From Polytrichum commune (Eukaryota; Streptophyta; Polytrichopsida; Polytrichales; Polytrichaceae), in the NCBI GenBank assembly GCA_950295325.1, contig OX485806.1:55363169-55427168 (forward strand): a stretch of DNA of 64,000 bases, in the 5' to 3' direction. The notes beneath the pieces are model-generated. The model made no database searches, was not told the DNA's origin, and saw only the letters and a program-made list of their open reading frames with translations. Positions within the stretch are counted from its first letter, which is position 1; each line of letters begins with the position of its first letter. The position numbers and the translations under genes were made by a program. Below, in pieces: positions 34,758 through 46,416 of the stretch.

Positions 34758-36362
34758 AATCAACGAGGCTAAGCACAACCTCAATATGGTCAAGGAAACA
34801 ATAGGGGTCCTCCTCTTAGGGGTCAAGGTGGTCAAGACAATGAAAAGAAGGAGTTCCATTTATTTTGTAGAAGGTGGCATGCCCAAGATCAATGTTGGTC
34901 CGAAGGGCAAGGTTATGGTTGTAGTAATTGTGGCAGAAGTCATCATTCGGACGAATGTCGTCAACCGGACAAGGTTATTAGTGTACCTTACCCGGTGGCC
35001 AATCCACAACAACAAGCGCGAGACAACATGAGGGGAGCTAGACCACAAGGTGGACCACCGAATGATCTTAGGCCACCGAATTTGTACTATGACCATGGTA
35101 ATGCAAGACAAACATTTCATTCATCGGCGGGATTACAAACGTCGAACGGGTACATTCTGATTCAAGGTAGACAAGGAGGTCCACAAAACTTTGACAATAG
35201 GCGCCAAACCCCTGCTACGGATCCGGGTCCGTCTAATTCTTAAGACGTTAGATTTATGGATGGTGTGATGGATACTCATTATGATGACACGTTTCCTCTC
35301 CCAATGGGAATTGGAGAGGAACAAGGTCAATGGCCTCCACACACCAATACCATCACCTATGAGTTGAGGAATCTAGATGATGAGGTCATTCATGAGGCAC
35401 TGGCTTTGGCGGGCACAACTAGGGCTATGAGGGAGAAAAATCCATTAGAGGTAGGAGTGGAGGGTCAAGAGGAATATTCTTTGGACGAAGGCATTAACAT
35501 TTCCGAATTGGACAAGGTGGCTAGAGTGGCTAGGAGGGTCACTAAAGAGTTGGAAAATGAGAATGTGATTCTCCATGATAGGGAGAGACCTAATGTCATT
35601 CATGATTTAGACAGTAGTGATATGGGAGAATGGGAAGGACCGGAAATTCCTTTGGATGAGTTTGATGGTGTCGGCAATGCCAAAGTGGAGAAGTCAAGTG
35701 GTTATGATTTATGGGCCGACCTTAGTTCGCTCAAGGCGGACATAACTTTTGGACAACTATTGGAGATTTCATCCGTCGCACGGAAGACTCTCAAGGACGG
35801 CATGCCGGTGAATAAAAGAACTAGGAAGGTGAAAACTAAAGTTGCCGCTAGAATTCAATCACAAGGAGGTCGCGATGTGAAGGCTATAGAGATAGAGGTC
35901 ATCATAGTGGACAAGGTGGTTCCCAATGTGCTAGTGGATGGAGGTAGTAATTTGAACATCTTGCCGGAACACACTATGAGGAAATTGGGTCTTGGTCTTA
36001 CGGGTCCTTCACCTTTGATTATAAACATGGCAAATAAAAGCTCAACCACACCTTTGGGAATGATTAAGGATTGTAGGATGACCACTGGGGGAGAGGAGTA
36101 TTTAGTCACGTTTCATGTGATTAAGATGTATTCCAACAATGACACATTCCCCATCTTGTTGGGAAGGCCTTGGTTGAGAATGGCGGATGCCATAGTAAAT
36201 TGGGAAGGGGCGAAGCCATCCATTACTTATGGTCCTAAGGATAATCGAGTCATAGTGTCAATTGGGTCATTAGGAGGATGGATGAAGAAGGAGGAAGATG
36301 TTGACAAAGCCAAGGATGAGAGAGGGGAGGCTCTAGTGGGAGTTGTTCATCCCAAAAGTTAA
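34758..36362 (+). pseudogene. Gypsy gag-protease continuation
   Basis: Same frame as gag, with in-frame stops near 34770 and 35241 and at the end (36360-36362). It shows a second Cys/His cluster (CSNCGRSHHSDEC) and a Gln/Pro/Asn-rich spacer. From about 35750 comes the retroviral-type aspartic protease: VLVDGGSNLNILPEHTMRKL (active-site DGGS) with the LLGRPWLR segment downstream. The DGGS form is common in plant gypsy elements. The stop at 34770 is one C-to-T step from CAA. Confidence 0.85.
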
Positions 36363-37885
36363 AACACTATCATGGATTCGGGTTCGGGAGGTTTAGGTCT
36401 TAGGTTCTACCATTATGGGCATAATGGGGCGTATGCACAATGATTAAGGGAATATTCCGAATCGGAGTTTGATATATTGGCAACATCTCACCATCCATGT
36501 TTGAGTGATGAAATGCTTAGTTCCAGTGGCGATGATTGTTCGTTGTTGGAGCCATGTGAGGTGTTCACCGAAGAGGAGTGGATTTTAGGGGTTTGACGCC
36601 TTGGGTGGATAGTGTGGATGATAGTGATGTTAATATAGTACACGTGGATGGGACTCAAGAGGAGGAGGCTATCTTGGAGGCTTCCAAGTTAGAGGAACCT
36701 TCACATTTTAGGACTACGTCTACGGGGATAGTTGTCGGTCACGATATCAAGGATTATCCCAATGTGCCGGCGGATTGGTATAGAAACAAAAATGAGAAAA
36801 CCCACGTGTCGGAGACGGATTGGCGGTATGTGCATGTGAAGTTGAAGAATGGCAAGGTCCGCCAAATGAAGATGGGGTCTAAATTGGAGTAGAAGGAGGT
36901 TAGGGAGCATAGCGAATTGGTAGATGAATTTAGTGACACCTTTGCTTGGTGATACGATGAACTTAAGGGGATTCCTAGGAAAATGGTGGAACATTGTATT
37001 CGGTTGATTCCAAGAGCGAAGCCAATTAGACAAAAGGAAAGAAGAATGAACCCGAAATTGCAATTGGTGGTTAAGGCAAAATTGGAAACATTGTTGAAGG
37101 CCGGGTTTATTAAGCCGGTGGAAATTACGGATTGGGTGTCTACAATGGTTTTGGTGAATAAAAAGAACGGAAAGTTAAGGGTGTGTGTCGATTATAGGAA
37201 ATTGAACGCGTGCACACAAAAAGATCATTTCCCCTTACCATTTATCACGTTGCTACTTGAGGAGGTGGGAGGTCATGCAAGATATACTTTTATGAATGGG
37301 TAGGCGGGCTACAATCAAATTTTGATCGCCCTATAAGATATCCATAAGACGGCTTTCACTACACCTTGGGGGACTTTTGGGTGGATCGTAATGCCATTTG
37401 GGCTACATAATGCCCCGGCTACTTTCCAACGATTAGTTATGTATATCTTCAACGGCTTGTTGTTTAAATCTATGACCGTGTTTGTGGATGATTTTAGCAT
37501 TCAAAGTAATGTTAGTGATCACTTACATTATGTTAGAAAGACGTTGGTGAAGTGTAGGAAGATGATGTTAGCTTTGAACCCGGATAAAACATTCTTAGGA
37601 GTCAATAGGGGAGTATTGCTAGGCTATGTTGTTAGCGAAAAGGGGAGGGAACCGGATCCGGAAAAGGTTGTGGCAATAAGTGAATTAAAGACTCCAACCA
37701 ATTCCAAAGGGATCTCTAAATTGCTAGGACATGTTGGATGGTACCGGGAATTCATCCCAAATTTTTCAAAGATAGCGGTCCCTATTATACAATTGCTAAA
37801 AAAAGATGTCAAGTTTGAGTGGACGGATGCATGCCAAAAGGCTTTCGAGGAATTGAGCGATAAATTAAGCACTTATCCCATTTTG
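36363..37885 (+). pseudogene. Gypsy reverse transcriptase
   Basis: A frame change relative to gag-protease occurs between 36365 and 36578. RT motifs in order: KLETLLKAGFIKPVEITDWV, NKKNGKLRVCVDYRKLNA, HFPLPFI, a gap with TAG at 37301-37303, TPWGTFGWIVMPFGLHNAPA, FVDDFSIQS (catalytic DD present), and LLGYVVSEKGREPDPEKV. Several stops are visible (36890, 36951, 37303, 37335 approximately), most one C-to-T away from CAG or CAA. The frame ends after STYPIL, where the next element begins. RNase H is missing entirely. Confidence 0.9.
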
Positions 37886-38127
37886 AGGATATTTAAGGGT
37901 CCCTTCCTTCTCCCTCCCACTCTTTTCTGGAAAAAGGCAACCTGTTGAGAGAACGAGTGGTGAGGTGTTCATTCTTTCGAGCCGCCAGCAGTTGGATTGC
38001 TGGGACTCAGCACTTTTCAGTCACCGGCAGTGGGCTTGCCGGGACTTTGTGGCAATTAGACGGAAGAGAAGGACTCCGGAAGAGAGAGAGAGAGGTTGCA
38101 AGCCAGAAAGGGTGAGAGGAGAGGAAA

Positions 38128-40200
38128 ATGCCGGAAGCACGGGAAGAGGATCAGCGGGAACCCATCCCGATTCCGCTGAAAGCCCTCACCCCTGCAATTC
38201 CGAGGGAGGATAGAGAGCTGCAGGAGCTCGCGGAGGATCTCAGGGTCATGGGTTGTGCGGGATTGCTCTCCAAACCCTGGAATCTCAGAGCGGAAGATAC
38301 CCTCCGCGAGTTTAAATTCGAGAGGGGAAATCAGTGGCTAGGCACAAAGAGGAGGGATCCGGAACATTGGACTCCGGATACGTGGAACAGGGTCTACGGG
38401 TTTCCCAAGGGAATCACGGAGGGGTGGGCGGGCCGCCGCGACGGCCTGTTCGCCGGGAAGTTCAGAGGGGACGCGAATCCAAAGGACGGATTCCACCCAG
38501 GGAACTGCCGGAATATTAGGGAGCGGAGAGTGCTAGAGTTTCTCCTGCCCATTCTCAATCCGGACAAGCCGAAGCGGATTAGCCTCACCATGGCTAACAC
38601 GCTGTTTGGTGCAATGTCCGGAGTCCGGCCGGTGAATTGGGGCCTGATCATCCAGGAGATAGTCGGACGGGCCCTCCCCCATATTGGCCGGAAACCCTCC
38701 TTCCTCTCCCCCTTCATTTTGCACCTCTACCAGCATTTCGACTGCATCACGGCAGAGGAGGAGGACCTGCTCACAATAGCGGCGGATGAGGTCACCTACA
38801 AGCTGCTTCCGGAAGCCGGAGACGTCGAGACGGAGACCTCCAGCGACCCTATTCTTCCGGAAGCACCTCCCTCGTCACCCGGAAGCCCGCCACCAACCGT
38901 CTCGAGGCCACTCTCTCCCCCTCCCCCTCACCAACATCCGGAAGCCGGACCCAGCCGGGAGACCCCATGGCGAAATGTGGACCTATCCGCTTGGGACTTC
39001 CCGGAGAATCCATTCAAGCGGTTCCAGGAGGGGATGGAGGACCTCAAGACCCAGTACTACCGACTGGAGCACATCGTCAAGGGGGCGAACCACGCTCTGG
39101 ACGACTGCGGACCCAGAAACATTCTCCGGGAATTGGCAAAAAGGGCGGATCGGAAGGAGCTGGAGCAGGCCAAGACGGAGAACGCCCACCTCACCGCCCA
39201 GGTAGCGGCCATGACTCAGGAGCTGAGTCAGAAGAGCGAGGAGATCCGGAAGTACCATGCGGAGCAGGCGGTGCTCTTCAGCCGGATCCGGGAACTGGTG
39301 GGTCATCCGGCGGAGATCGTTAACAAGGCACATCTCTACGACCGGATGATGGAGTCCGGAGATCCCGCTTCCGCCAGGCAGACCCTCCCCATCCTCATGA
39401 AGTATTCACGAACGATGAAGGATCTCCTGGCGGAAATCTAGAGGGTGGTCCCGCCAAGCGGAACACCGCGGAGGGTGCTCTATCCGGGTCCGCCAGGGTC
39501 ACCAACCGGAGCCCTCTACGAGGTGGTTGGTGAAGTAGCCCTGGTTCAGAATCCGCCGGCCTCTGCAGGACCCAGCCAGCAAGGAGGCGGCTCTCGGCCT
39601 GGTAATTCCGGAGGGGCTCCGGAAAGGGTCCGTTCTCCCCAGGTGAGGCGGAAGAGCACCGGGTCGGTCCGATCCGGAAGGGGTCAGTCCCCTGTTCCGC
39701 GGAACTCGGATAGGTCCCGGACTCCGGATAGGGCTCGGACGCCGATCCGGCACCAGACTTCCAATCGATAGGCCACTCCGAGTAGGGGCAAGGCTCCTAT
39801 GACCCACGCCTCGCCATCGTCTCCACGGGACTGCCAAGTGGTGAGTCCATTTCCTCCGCCACACTCGAGAGCGGCCTCCAACAGGGATCCGCGGACGGCT
39901 TCACTCTCGGGTGGACGGAATCCGGAGCAGGGCACCGGAAGCGATCCTTCTCCAGTCCGAAGCATCCGGATGGGGACAGCTTCCGGAACCCCAGGGACAG
40001 TCTTCGGGACACCAGGGACCGCTACCCCACGGACCGAGAGGGCAGCGGATTCGGAGGACGAGGTTGCTCCGTCTCCGAACATGAGGAGGATGCTCACGCG
40101 GCTGCAGAAGGCGTCGCCGGCCGGGGGCTCATCCGCCGTCAGCGGGTTAGGGAGTCACTCAAAGGAGGGATCGGCTCCGAAGAAGCACCGGTCTTCTTAG
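38128..40200 (+). pseudogene. Element ORF, copy 1: Transposase_32-like/gag-like N-terminus, coiled coil, basic tail
   Basis: One frame of about 690 codons with stops only at 39439-39441 (TAG, CAG in copy 2) and 39769-39771 (TAG, GAG in copy 2). Residues 1-235: a globular domain with MGCAGLLSKPWNL, EFKFERGNQWLGTK, VLEFLLPILNPDKPKRISLT and PSFLSPFILHLYQHFDC. Its layout recalls the 'putative plant transposon protein' domain found in extra ORFs of plant retroelements. Then a Pro-rich spacer, a coiled coil (about residues 300-400, KELEQAKTENAHLTAQVAAM) and a long Ser/Pro/Arg-rich basic tail. No protease, RT or integrase is present. A nucleic-acid-binding structural role is a guess. Confidence 0.75.
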
Positions 40201-40267
40201 TTAGGGGAGTAGCTAGATTAATTAGGCAGAAGGGAGGTAGGCAGGTAGGACTTAGGAGTTTTTGAAG

Positions 40268-40489
40268 ACGATTAATAAAATTTTCCTTTGGTAGTGTCAG
40301 CGGAAAACCCGGATCTGGATCCGGGAAATCCGGGAGACCGGGGGTAGTTAGGGTTTTCTTGAGCGGCGGCCGCTTGGGCCGCCGCCCTCAGTTTAGGGAT
40401 TTTTGAGCCTCTACTTAAGGCTGAATAAGGAGCTTGAGAAGGGTTCCTTCTCCATTGTTGTATTGTGATCACTCCTACCCCGAATAAAT
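40268..40489 (+). terminator. Poly(A) signals of element copy 1
   Basis: Two AATAAA words lie downstream of the ORF (about 40271 and 40484), in T-rich context. Equivalent signals occur in copy 2 near 52928 and 53145. The transcript would end within the element, leaving about 1.1 kb of 3' sequence beyond it. Confidence 0.5.
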
Positions 40490-41587
40490 GTCTTTGCTTC
40501 TCACTCCTTGACTTCTCTTGATTGATGTGTGTGTGTGAATGACCCGGAGATCGTTAGTGGAAGAGAAAGAGAGGGCATGAGGGATAGGAGTTCCGGATAG
40601 GACATGAGAGAGGAGACCCGGATCAGATCCGGTTATCGCCTTGTAGATCCTCTCTGAGTGTAGTGGGAGGGAAACCTCACTAATCCGGTAGGTTGGGTAA
40701 CGTCTAGGTGGGATAGCCGCTGGGAAGATTGGGTGAGATCCGGAAGGGATCCGGACTTACGCCAATCTGATCTTCTGAAGAGGTCCCACCGTCCTTAGAC
40801 GGACCTGCCCGGATTAGTGGTACGGATCGCCTAGTTATCTCAGATTGAGTAGAATCCAAGGTAAAGGTAGCCGGACAGATCCGTCGGACGAAGAAGGAGA
40901 GGTCCGGATCAGTAAGGATTCCGATAGGAGTCCACCTCCGGAGTGCAGTAGGAAGAGATCCTCATTGTTCCGAATGCCTGGGTAACGTCCATGTGAGATA
41001 GCCGTTGTTAGGACTGGGCAAGATCCGGAAGGTGCCGGACTTACGCCATCCGACCTTCTAAAGAGGTCTCACAGTCTTTGGACGGGGTAATCCGGAAAGT
41101 GGTACGGGTCACCTACTCATCCCGTCGAGTTAGATCTCCGGTTGGAATCCGGACTCCTCTGGCCACTATGGTCCCAAGAAACAATCCAGATCTCTCTGCG
41201 TGACCTGCCAGGACGGACCTGATCAATCCGGATTGGTTGTGAGGGAGTTCCCGGATTCTAACCTTATCAAGGACGTCTTCACCGGAAGAAACCAATTATT
41301 CTAGAGAGTAGACGTAAAGGGGTGGGTAAGTATTATAAAGAGGACCTAGAAATAACATCCGGAGAGGTACCCTCCGGAAAAAGGCTAAGAATGTCCCCAA
41401 AGACCAAATATCCGGAAATTAGGATTTCCGGAAATTTGGCTAAGGAAGAAGAAATAAGCAGGTACGGAGAGTTTTAGACCTCCTACACTTCACAGAATCC
41501 CTGGACGATACTAGGGTCATCCGGACAACCCGGATTAGGCACTTAAAACCGCCAATCCGGACATTTTGGTGTTCGCGTGTTCCCACA

Positions 41588-42434
41588 CTTTTGGCCTACG
41601 TTATTTAAGGATGCACATGATTACGTAAAAAACTGTGATGCTTGCTAAAGGTATGCCCGAAACGATCTCCGCATGGAGATGCCACTCCATGTATCGTTAC
41701 CGCTAGTTCCCTTTGAGAAATGGGGAATCGACTATTTCGGCGAAGTCCATCCCCATTCCTCAAAAGGGATGGCCTACATTGTGGTCGCCACCGAGTACTT
41801 TACCAAATGGGCGGAGGCTAAAGCGGTGAAAACAGACACGGCCGAGCACGCGGCCACATTTATGTATGAAAACATAATCTCAAGGTTCGGAGTGCCAAAA
41901 ATTCTAGTGAGCGATTGGGGGAAACATTTCTTGAATTCCTTAATTCGAGAAATGACCGATAAGTTTAAAATTGACCACCGCAAGACTACCCCTTACCACC
42001 CCCAAACCAACGATCAAACGGAGCAAGTCAATGGCATCTTGGTAAGTATCCTACGCAAGATGGTTTTGGACTCAATAAGGGATTGGGATACAAAATTAAC
42101 GGCGTCACTATGGGCATACCGGACAACCTACAAGGTGACTACCCACGCTACACCTTTTTCATTGGTATACGGTTTGGAGGCCACACTTCCGATCGAGTAT
42201 AAAGTGGAGTCACTTAGGGTGGCCATAGGTTCGCGACTTACCGAAAAACAATCCTTGAGAAATAGGCTCACCGACTTGGAGCAGCTTGACGAGCGCAGAC
42301 GGACGGCCGCTCAACACATCAGGATGATTCAACGTCGAAGAAAAATCATCTTTGACAAAAAACATAAGAGAAGGGCACTCCAACCGGGAATGATGGTGAT
42401 GATACAAGATGCGCAAAAACTTGAGTTCCCCGGT
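41588..42434 (+). pseudogene. Gypsy integrase, resumed after insertion
   Basis: It begins in the zinc-binding region (FKDAHDYVKNCDAC, then TAA) and continues as an open frame from 41673. Integrase core residues are in WGIDYFGE, VSDWGKHFL (R and T of the usual DRGTHF changed) and PQTNDQTEQVNG. It closely follows the minus-strand copy at 4572-6395 up to KLEFP, then stops matching at about 42434, where unrelated sequence begins. The element's 3' UTR and 3' LTR are absent. The frame runs on to a chance stop at 42551. Confidence 0.92.
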
Positions 42435-43275
42435 TTGGTTGGGAAACTTTCAAGAGTTTCAAACACAAGGTATATCATTTCACTCTACAGAATTTGCTTC
42501 AATTCCTTTAGGATATTGTTTCACATTCAATGCATTGTATATGATGTTTAAACATTAAACATGCCTCTGGAAACTGAGTAGTTTCAGGAGGCAACCCAAA
42601 TCCCAATTTAAAATCTAATGAAACACTTAAAATCAACTTGAAAACTGATTAAATGTTTGGGTCGATCGACCCAAACCCCAAAGCCTCATGTTTGGGTCGC
42701 TCGACCCAAACCCCAATTTAAAATATAAAAAAACACTTGAAATCAGCTTGAAAGTTAATAAAATGTTTGGGTCGAGCGACCCAAACATTGCAGCCTCATG
42801 TTCGGGTCGCTCGACCCAAACCCCAATTTAAAATCCATTAAAACACTTGAAATCAGCTTTAAAATTAATGAAATGTTTGGGTCGCTCGACCCAAATCAAA
42901 CATGTTCATGAAACTATGAACCCAAACTAAATGATACCCACATTAAAAGAACCCAAATATAAGGATTGGTCCTCATTACTCCAAACAAAAATTTATATTT
43001 AATGATGGCCATAATTGAAATTGATGGACTCATGTATATACAGATATATTATACCAATACAACCAAACTCTCTAAAGAGGAACCATCATAGGTCTATTTC
43101 AGCATATAAGGAATACGAGCCACCAAGTGTTCAAGGTTTCGGTCGATCGACCCAAACCTGGAATTCGTGATGGTCAATAAAATACATTTGTCCCATTCCA
43201 CCAAATGTTAAATGCATTGTCGAATACTTTGGGTCGATCGATCGAAACTAATAGTTTCCATTTTTAGACTTATAG
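42435..43275 (+). promoter_or_regulatory. Upstream region of gene 2 with seven 22-bp palindromes
   Basis: Copies at 42655-42676, 42690-42711, 42765-42786, 42800-42821, 42875-42896, 43136-43157 and 43227-43248. The consensus is arm GTTTGGGTCG, a 2-bp centre AT, CT or AG, and arm CGACCCAAAC. The first five alternate within an imperfect ~110-bp direct repeat (aaaacacttgaaatcagctt). An ATG opens the gene 28 bp after the last copy. Whether these are binding sites, insertions or structural repeats cannot be told from sequence. Confidence 0.6.
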
Positions 43276-46200
43276 ATGGCCCCCAAGAAGAGACCTGGAG
43301 AAAGGTTTTTTATGCTCGCACCAGACATACTATGATAGGAGTATGAAACTCCCCAGGACGACTCATACGTGCCCAAGGATGGGCTCGTTCTTGCGTGGTC
43401 AATTCAGGTTGTCAAGGGCTCCCAGTACAAGCTGTTGTTCGTGATAAAAGTAAGGACCCACTACCAACACACGTGAACAACGTTGACAGGATGGGAGGTT
43501 GCGTCCGTCCAAGCCCTCGGGAATTACGTGGACGTAATTCTCGAGAACTCCGCCGTGCAGAACGCCCTCATGTTCATGCACCAATTCTCTGAGTCCTTCG
43601 ACACCATCTACGCCAAGGAGACATGCGTGGACCCTGAAACAATTAAACTGAAGGCCATATTCATAGACGACAATGTAACCAACACGAAGGTTGCTAGCCG
43701 GTTTACAAAATTGAAGCATGCTATCACGGTCCTCAACAAGGCGCTGCAAAGCAAAACCAAAACGCAACAGCCTGTGACGCGTAAGGCAACAACGGAAGAA
43801 AACGCAGGGTCGTCCGGACCCCAAACTGTGAGGAAGCCGCATCCTGTCCCTGCAGACTCCAGAAAGACTAGCACTACAGGAACGCCGGCTGATAGCGAGA
43901 CGCCCACACCGTCCGCAAGCCGGCAGACAACCCCATCGAGGAGGGCGAGAGAGTCCTTAGTCATGACCACCAAGCCAGTTTCCCCGGAGCTGCGGATGCC
44001 GAAACCTGGCCAAGAGGTGGATGCAGGCGAGATACAGAAAATCAATGATAACTTCAAGACGAAGTGCCTGCACTGCTTCTTCATGGGCAGGGACTTCAAG
44101 TTCAAGGTGAACATTGCACAGTGCCACCTTGCGCCACCAGAGAAGTGTGTCCGAGCCAAGGAGGATGCCTAAGTCGACTGGATGGTCGCTCAAATCTTGG
44201 GCGGACAATTCAAAAACGACAAGCAGACAATTGTGGTCATGCCCCAACGGTTCAAGAGAATGCCTACGCCTGAAATGTGGCCGGCAATATGCAAAGGAGA
44301 TTTTTGGCTGATTGACGGCCAGCACAGTGTGGAGGCCTCCAAAAAAATCCAGCTGATGACCGAGTGGGACGACCCCCATAACCAAAATGAGAAGCTAAAG
44401 GTGTGGAAGGCATTGGTGGTTTGGTCTGACAACGAGACCGTACTCACCAACATCTCATGCTTCTTCAACATGGGGAACAAGAAGAGGGCGTACCAGGCAT
44501 CCTGGATTCGGAACATAATGGCCTCGAGGGAGGTGTGGGAGTTTTACGGCAGGCCTCCCAAGGAAAAGGAGAATGCTAAAGACAAGAACCCCAAATGGGA
44601 GGTGAGTATGTTTGGATCGATAGACCCAAACTCTTACATTGTTTAAATATCCTCGTCATGTTCATAGTTTGGGTCGATGGACCCAAACTCTTGCATTCGC
44701 AGTCTTCTAACGTGTGTTGTTTTCTTCATGTGCAGGACTTCAAATACCAGATGATCAACAAATTCTCCTCGATTGACAATGCTTCCCACAAGCAGAAGAA
44801 GTACAACGAGCTAAGAGGAGAAATAAATTTGATCACAACGTCTGACTCCGTGTGGGGAGATGGAAGAGTGTTTTCGAGAAACACGAGACGGGGGACCTCA
44901 TCGACCCCGACACCGGCATGCTCTTCAACCAGACTACCAGCTTCAAGCAAATGAAGCCTCTGGTGAGAGAGGGGGGGAGGAACAGGGCGCTTCCGGAACA
45001 CTCCACGCGCGCCTTCCCCAACTTTATAAAGGAGAATAAGATCGTCAGCTTCGAGGGCGACGCCTACTTCAACTTGGTCACCCTCGATCCTCTCAAGATC
45101 CAAGGCTGGCCGGGCTTTGATGCCAGGAAGGCTATCAGGACAAAAACCGGGGACTGCTTTCCCTTTGGAATGATAGACTTCAGGAACATCCCTGGAGCCT
45201 CATTCAAGGGGACAATGAGTACCCCGTTCTACGAGCCGTTCTTCACGAAGTTCATGGATTACGCCAGCCCCAAATTCAGGGAGGTCGACGTCTGGTTGTG
45301 GATTGTCGAGGACAGGAGGGCGGAGCAAGTGTACAAGATCGTGCGGAAATTGCAGCCAGAATACGCCGTCTCGAAATCTCACGTCGGTGCTGCACCGGCG
45401 GAAGGGGCGTACAGCACGCTAAAAAACAAAAAGACGAAGATCATCAACGTGTTGTGCTTGTACTTCGTGTACAAAGTTGAGCTGCTCAAGGTGCCAAACC
45501 ATCCCATAGCCATGATGGAAAAGCTCTTCCAAGTCCAAGAAGGGTTGGGCTCCAGCAGAAGCTTGCACGACGAGGCGAAGTACGCCAACTACCCCGCGGA
45601 TGAGCTGCGCATGGAGTTCTACCTGCGGATGATGAGGATCCTCACGAAGAGAGGGGACTACATCTTCAACGTCTTCGGGGCTCCAAACCAGTTTTTGCAG
45701 CCATGGTAAGCAAATAACCTGAAGGATCTATATGGACGGTTTGGGTCGAGCGACCCAAACTAGGGGCATGCATGGTTTGGGTCGAGCGACCCAAACTAAC
45801 TATTATTGTTTTGTTTTGGGTGTCATTTTTCCTTATTCTTCATTGGTGATACTAATATTATTGATTTGGATTGTACAGATGTCTGGGTTGAACATCTACT
45901 CCTATGTGGAGGATGCCGATGTTCAATTCTACAGGACCCAGAAGGCTCTGGCGAAGAGAATGGACATCCTCGACTGGATACCCAGATCCTACGTCGAAGA
46001 GATCGTCGAGGGGGGCGAGAACCCGTTGGATATGGCCAGGCGAATCAACCCGGGTGAATTCGCCATGCGGGCCCCCGTGCAATTGCCAGAACCGCTCATC
46101 AGGGTTTGGGTCGGCCAACCCGAACCCCGTCCCTGATCAGACCCCTGTGGACGAGCCCATGCTAGATGTTGAAGGCCCGCAAGGGCCTGGTGATACCTTT

Positions 46201-46416
46201 ACTCGTAACCCAGTCGATGAACCAATGCTTGATGCGCATGCGGAGGTTGGGTTGGGACAAAGGCCTGACAATCAGCCTTTGCAGGAGCAGGGTGCAGCTG
46301 ACGTCGTCGTTGGAGGCGGTGGGGCAGCGCACGCGGTGACGGCATCCACGGCGTCATGGCACGACCAAGGCGAGGTAATGCACTGACCCCACTCATTTTG
46401 GGTCGGTCGATCCAAA
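42655..46416. repeat. Dispersed family of thirteen 22-bp palindromes
   Basis: Besides the seven upstream copies there are copies in each recognised intron: 44610-44631 and 44667-44688; 45739-45760 and 45775-45796; 46397-46416. A looser copy lies in exon 3 at 46104-46125 (gtttgggtcgg ... cgaac). Nine keep an almost perfect inverted symmetry. Their confinement to non-coding parts, at constant length, argues against chance. Confidence 0.85.
43276..44601 (+). pseudogene. Gene 2 exon 1: ParB/DGQHR-like domain
   Basis: From ATG 43276 the frame is continuous to the donor GAG|gtgagt, broken only by TGA-TAG near 43333, TGA 43474 and TAA 44170. All of these but the TAA are obvious C-to-T candidates. 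After a Ser/Thr/Pro-rich linker, the segment around residue 280 reads FKVNIAQCHLAPPEKC ... WMVAQILGG ... QTIVVMPQ, then GDFWLIDGQHSVEASKKI. This is the ParB-domain order: a strand plus P.R-like region, a helix, a 'qPivV' strand, then the DGQH motif (the usual R is S here). The domain spacing parallels gene 1 (DGNHRRQAW). Splice sites, introns and pairing with methyltransferase-like exons mark the two as distant paralogues. Confidence 0.6.

Larger units (their letters stand above)
37886..41587 (+). mobile_element. ORF-bearing TG...CA element, copy 1 (5'-truncated, 3.7 kb)
   Basis: Homologous along its length to the copy at 47752-54245. It ends gttcgcgtgttcccaca, after which gypsy integrase resumes at cttttggcc. 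The left junction corresponds to base 48131 of copy 2, so about 380 bp are missing. About 700 bp of gypsy (RNase H) adjacent to that junction are gone too, indicating one deletion that removed the element's left end and neighbouring host. It keeps a TATA-like gatatttaag at the junction, one long ORF, two AATAAA signals, and a 3' region with two diverged ~216-bp units (40618-40834 and 40902-41117). The words tccgga and atccgg are unusually frequent. Confidence 0.85.

Noticed and set aside
34606-35031. Overlapping 141-codon frame across the gag-protease join
   Set aside because: It is a shadow of the true frame, which carries the zinc-knuckle and protease motifs.
38786-39864. Several 100-140-codon overlapping frames on both strands in the ORF-bearing element
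   Set aside because: GC-rich coding DNA gives open shadow frames; only one frame is shared between both copies with a domain-like pattern.
42655-42896. CRISPR-like reading of regularly spaced 22-bp palindromes
   Set aside because: Spacing alternates between 13 and 53 bp, spacers are themselves repeated, and copies continue into introns of a eukaryotic gene.
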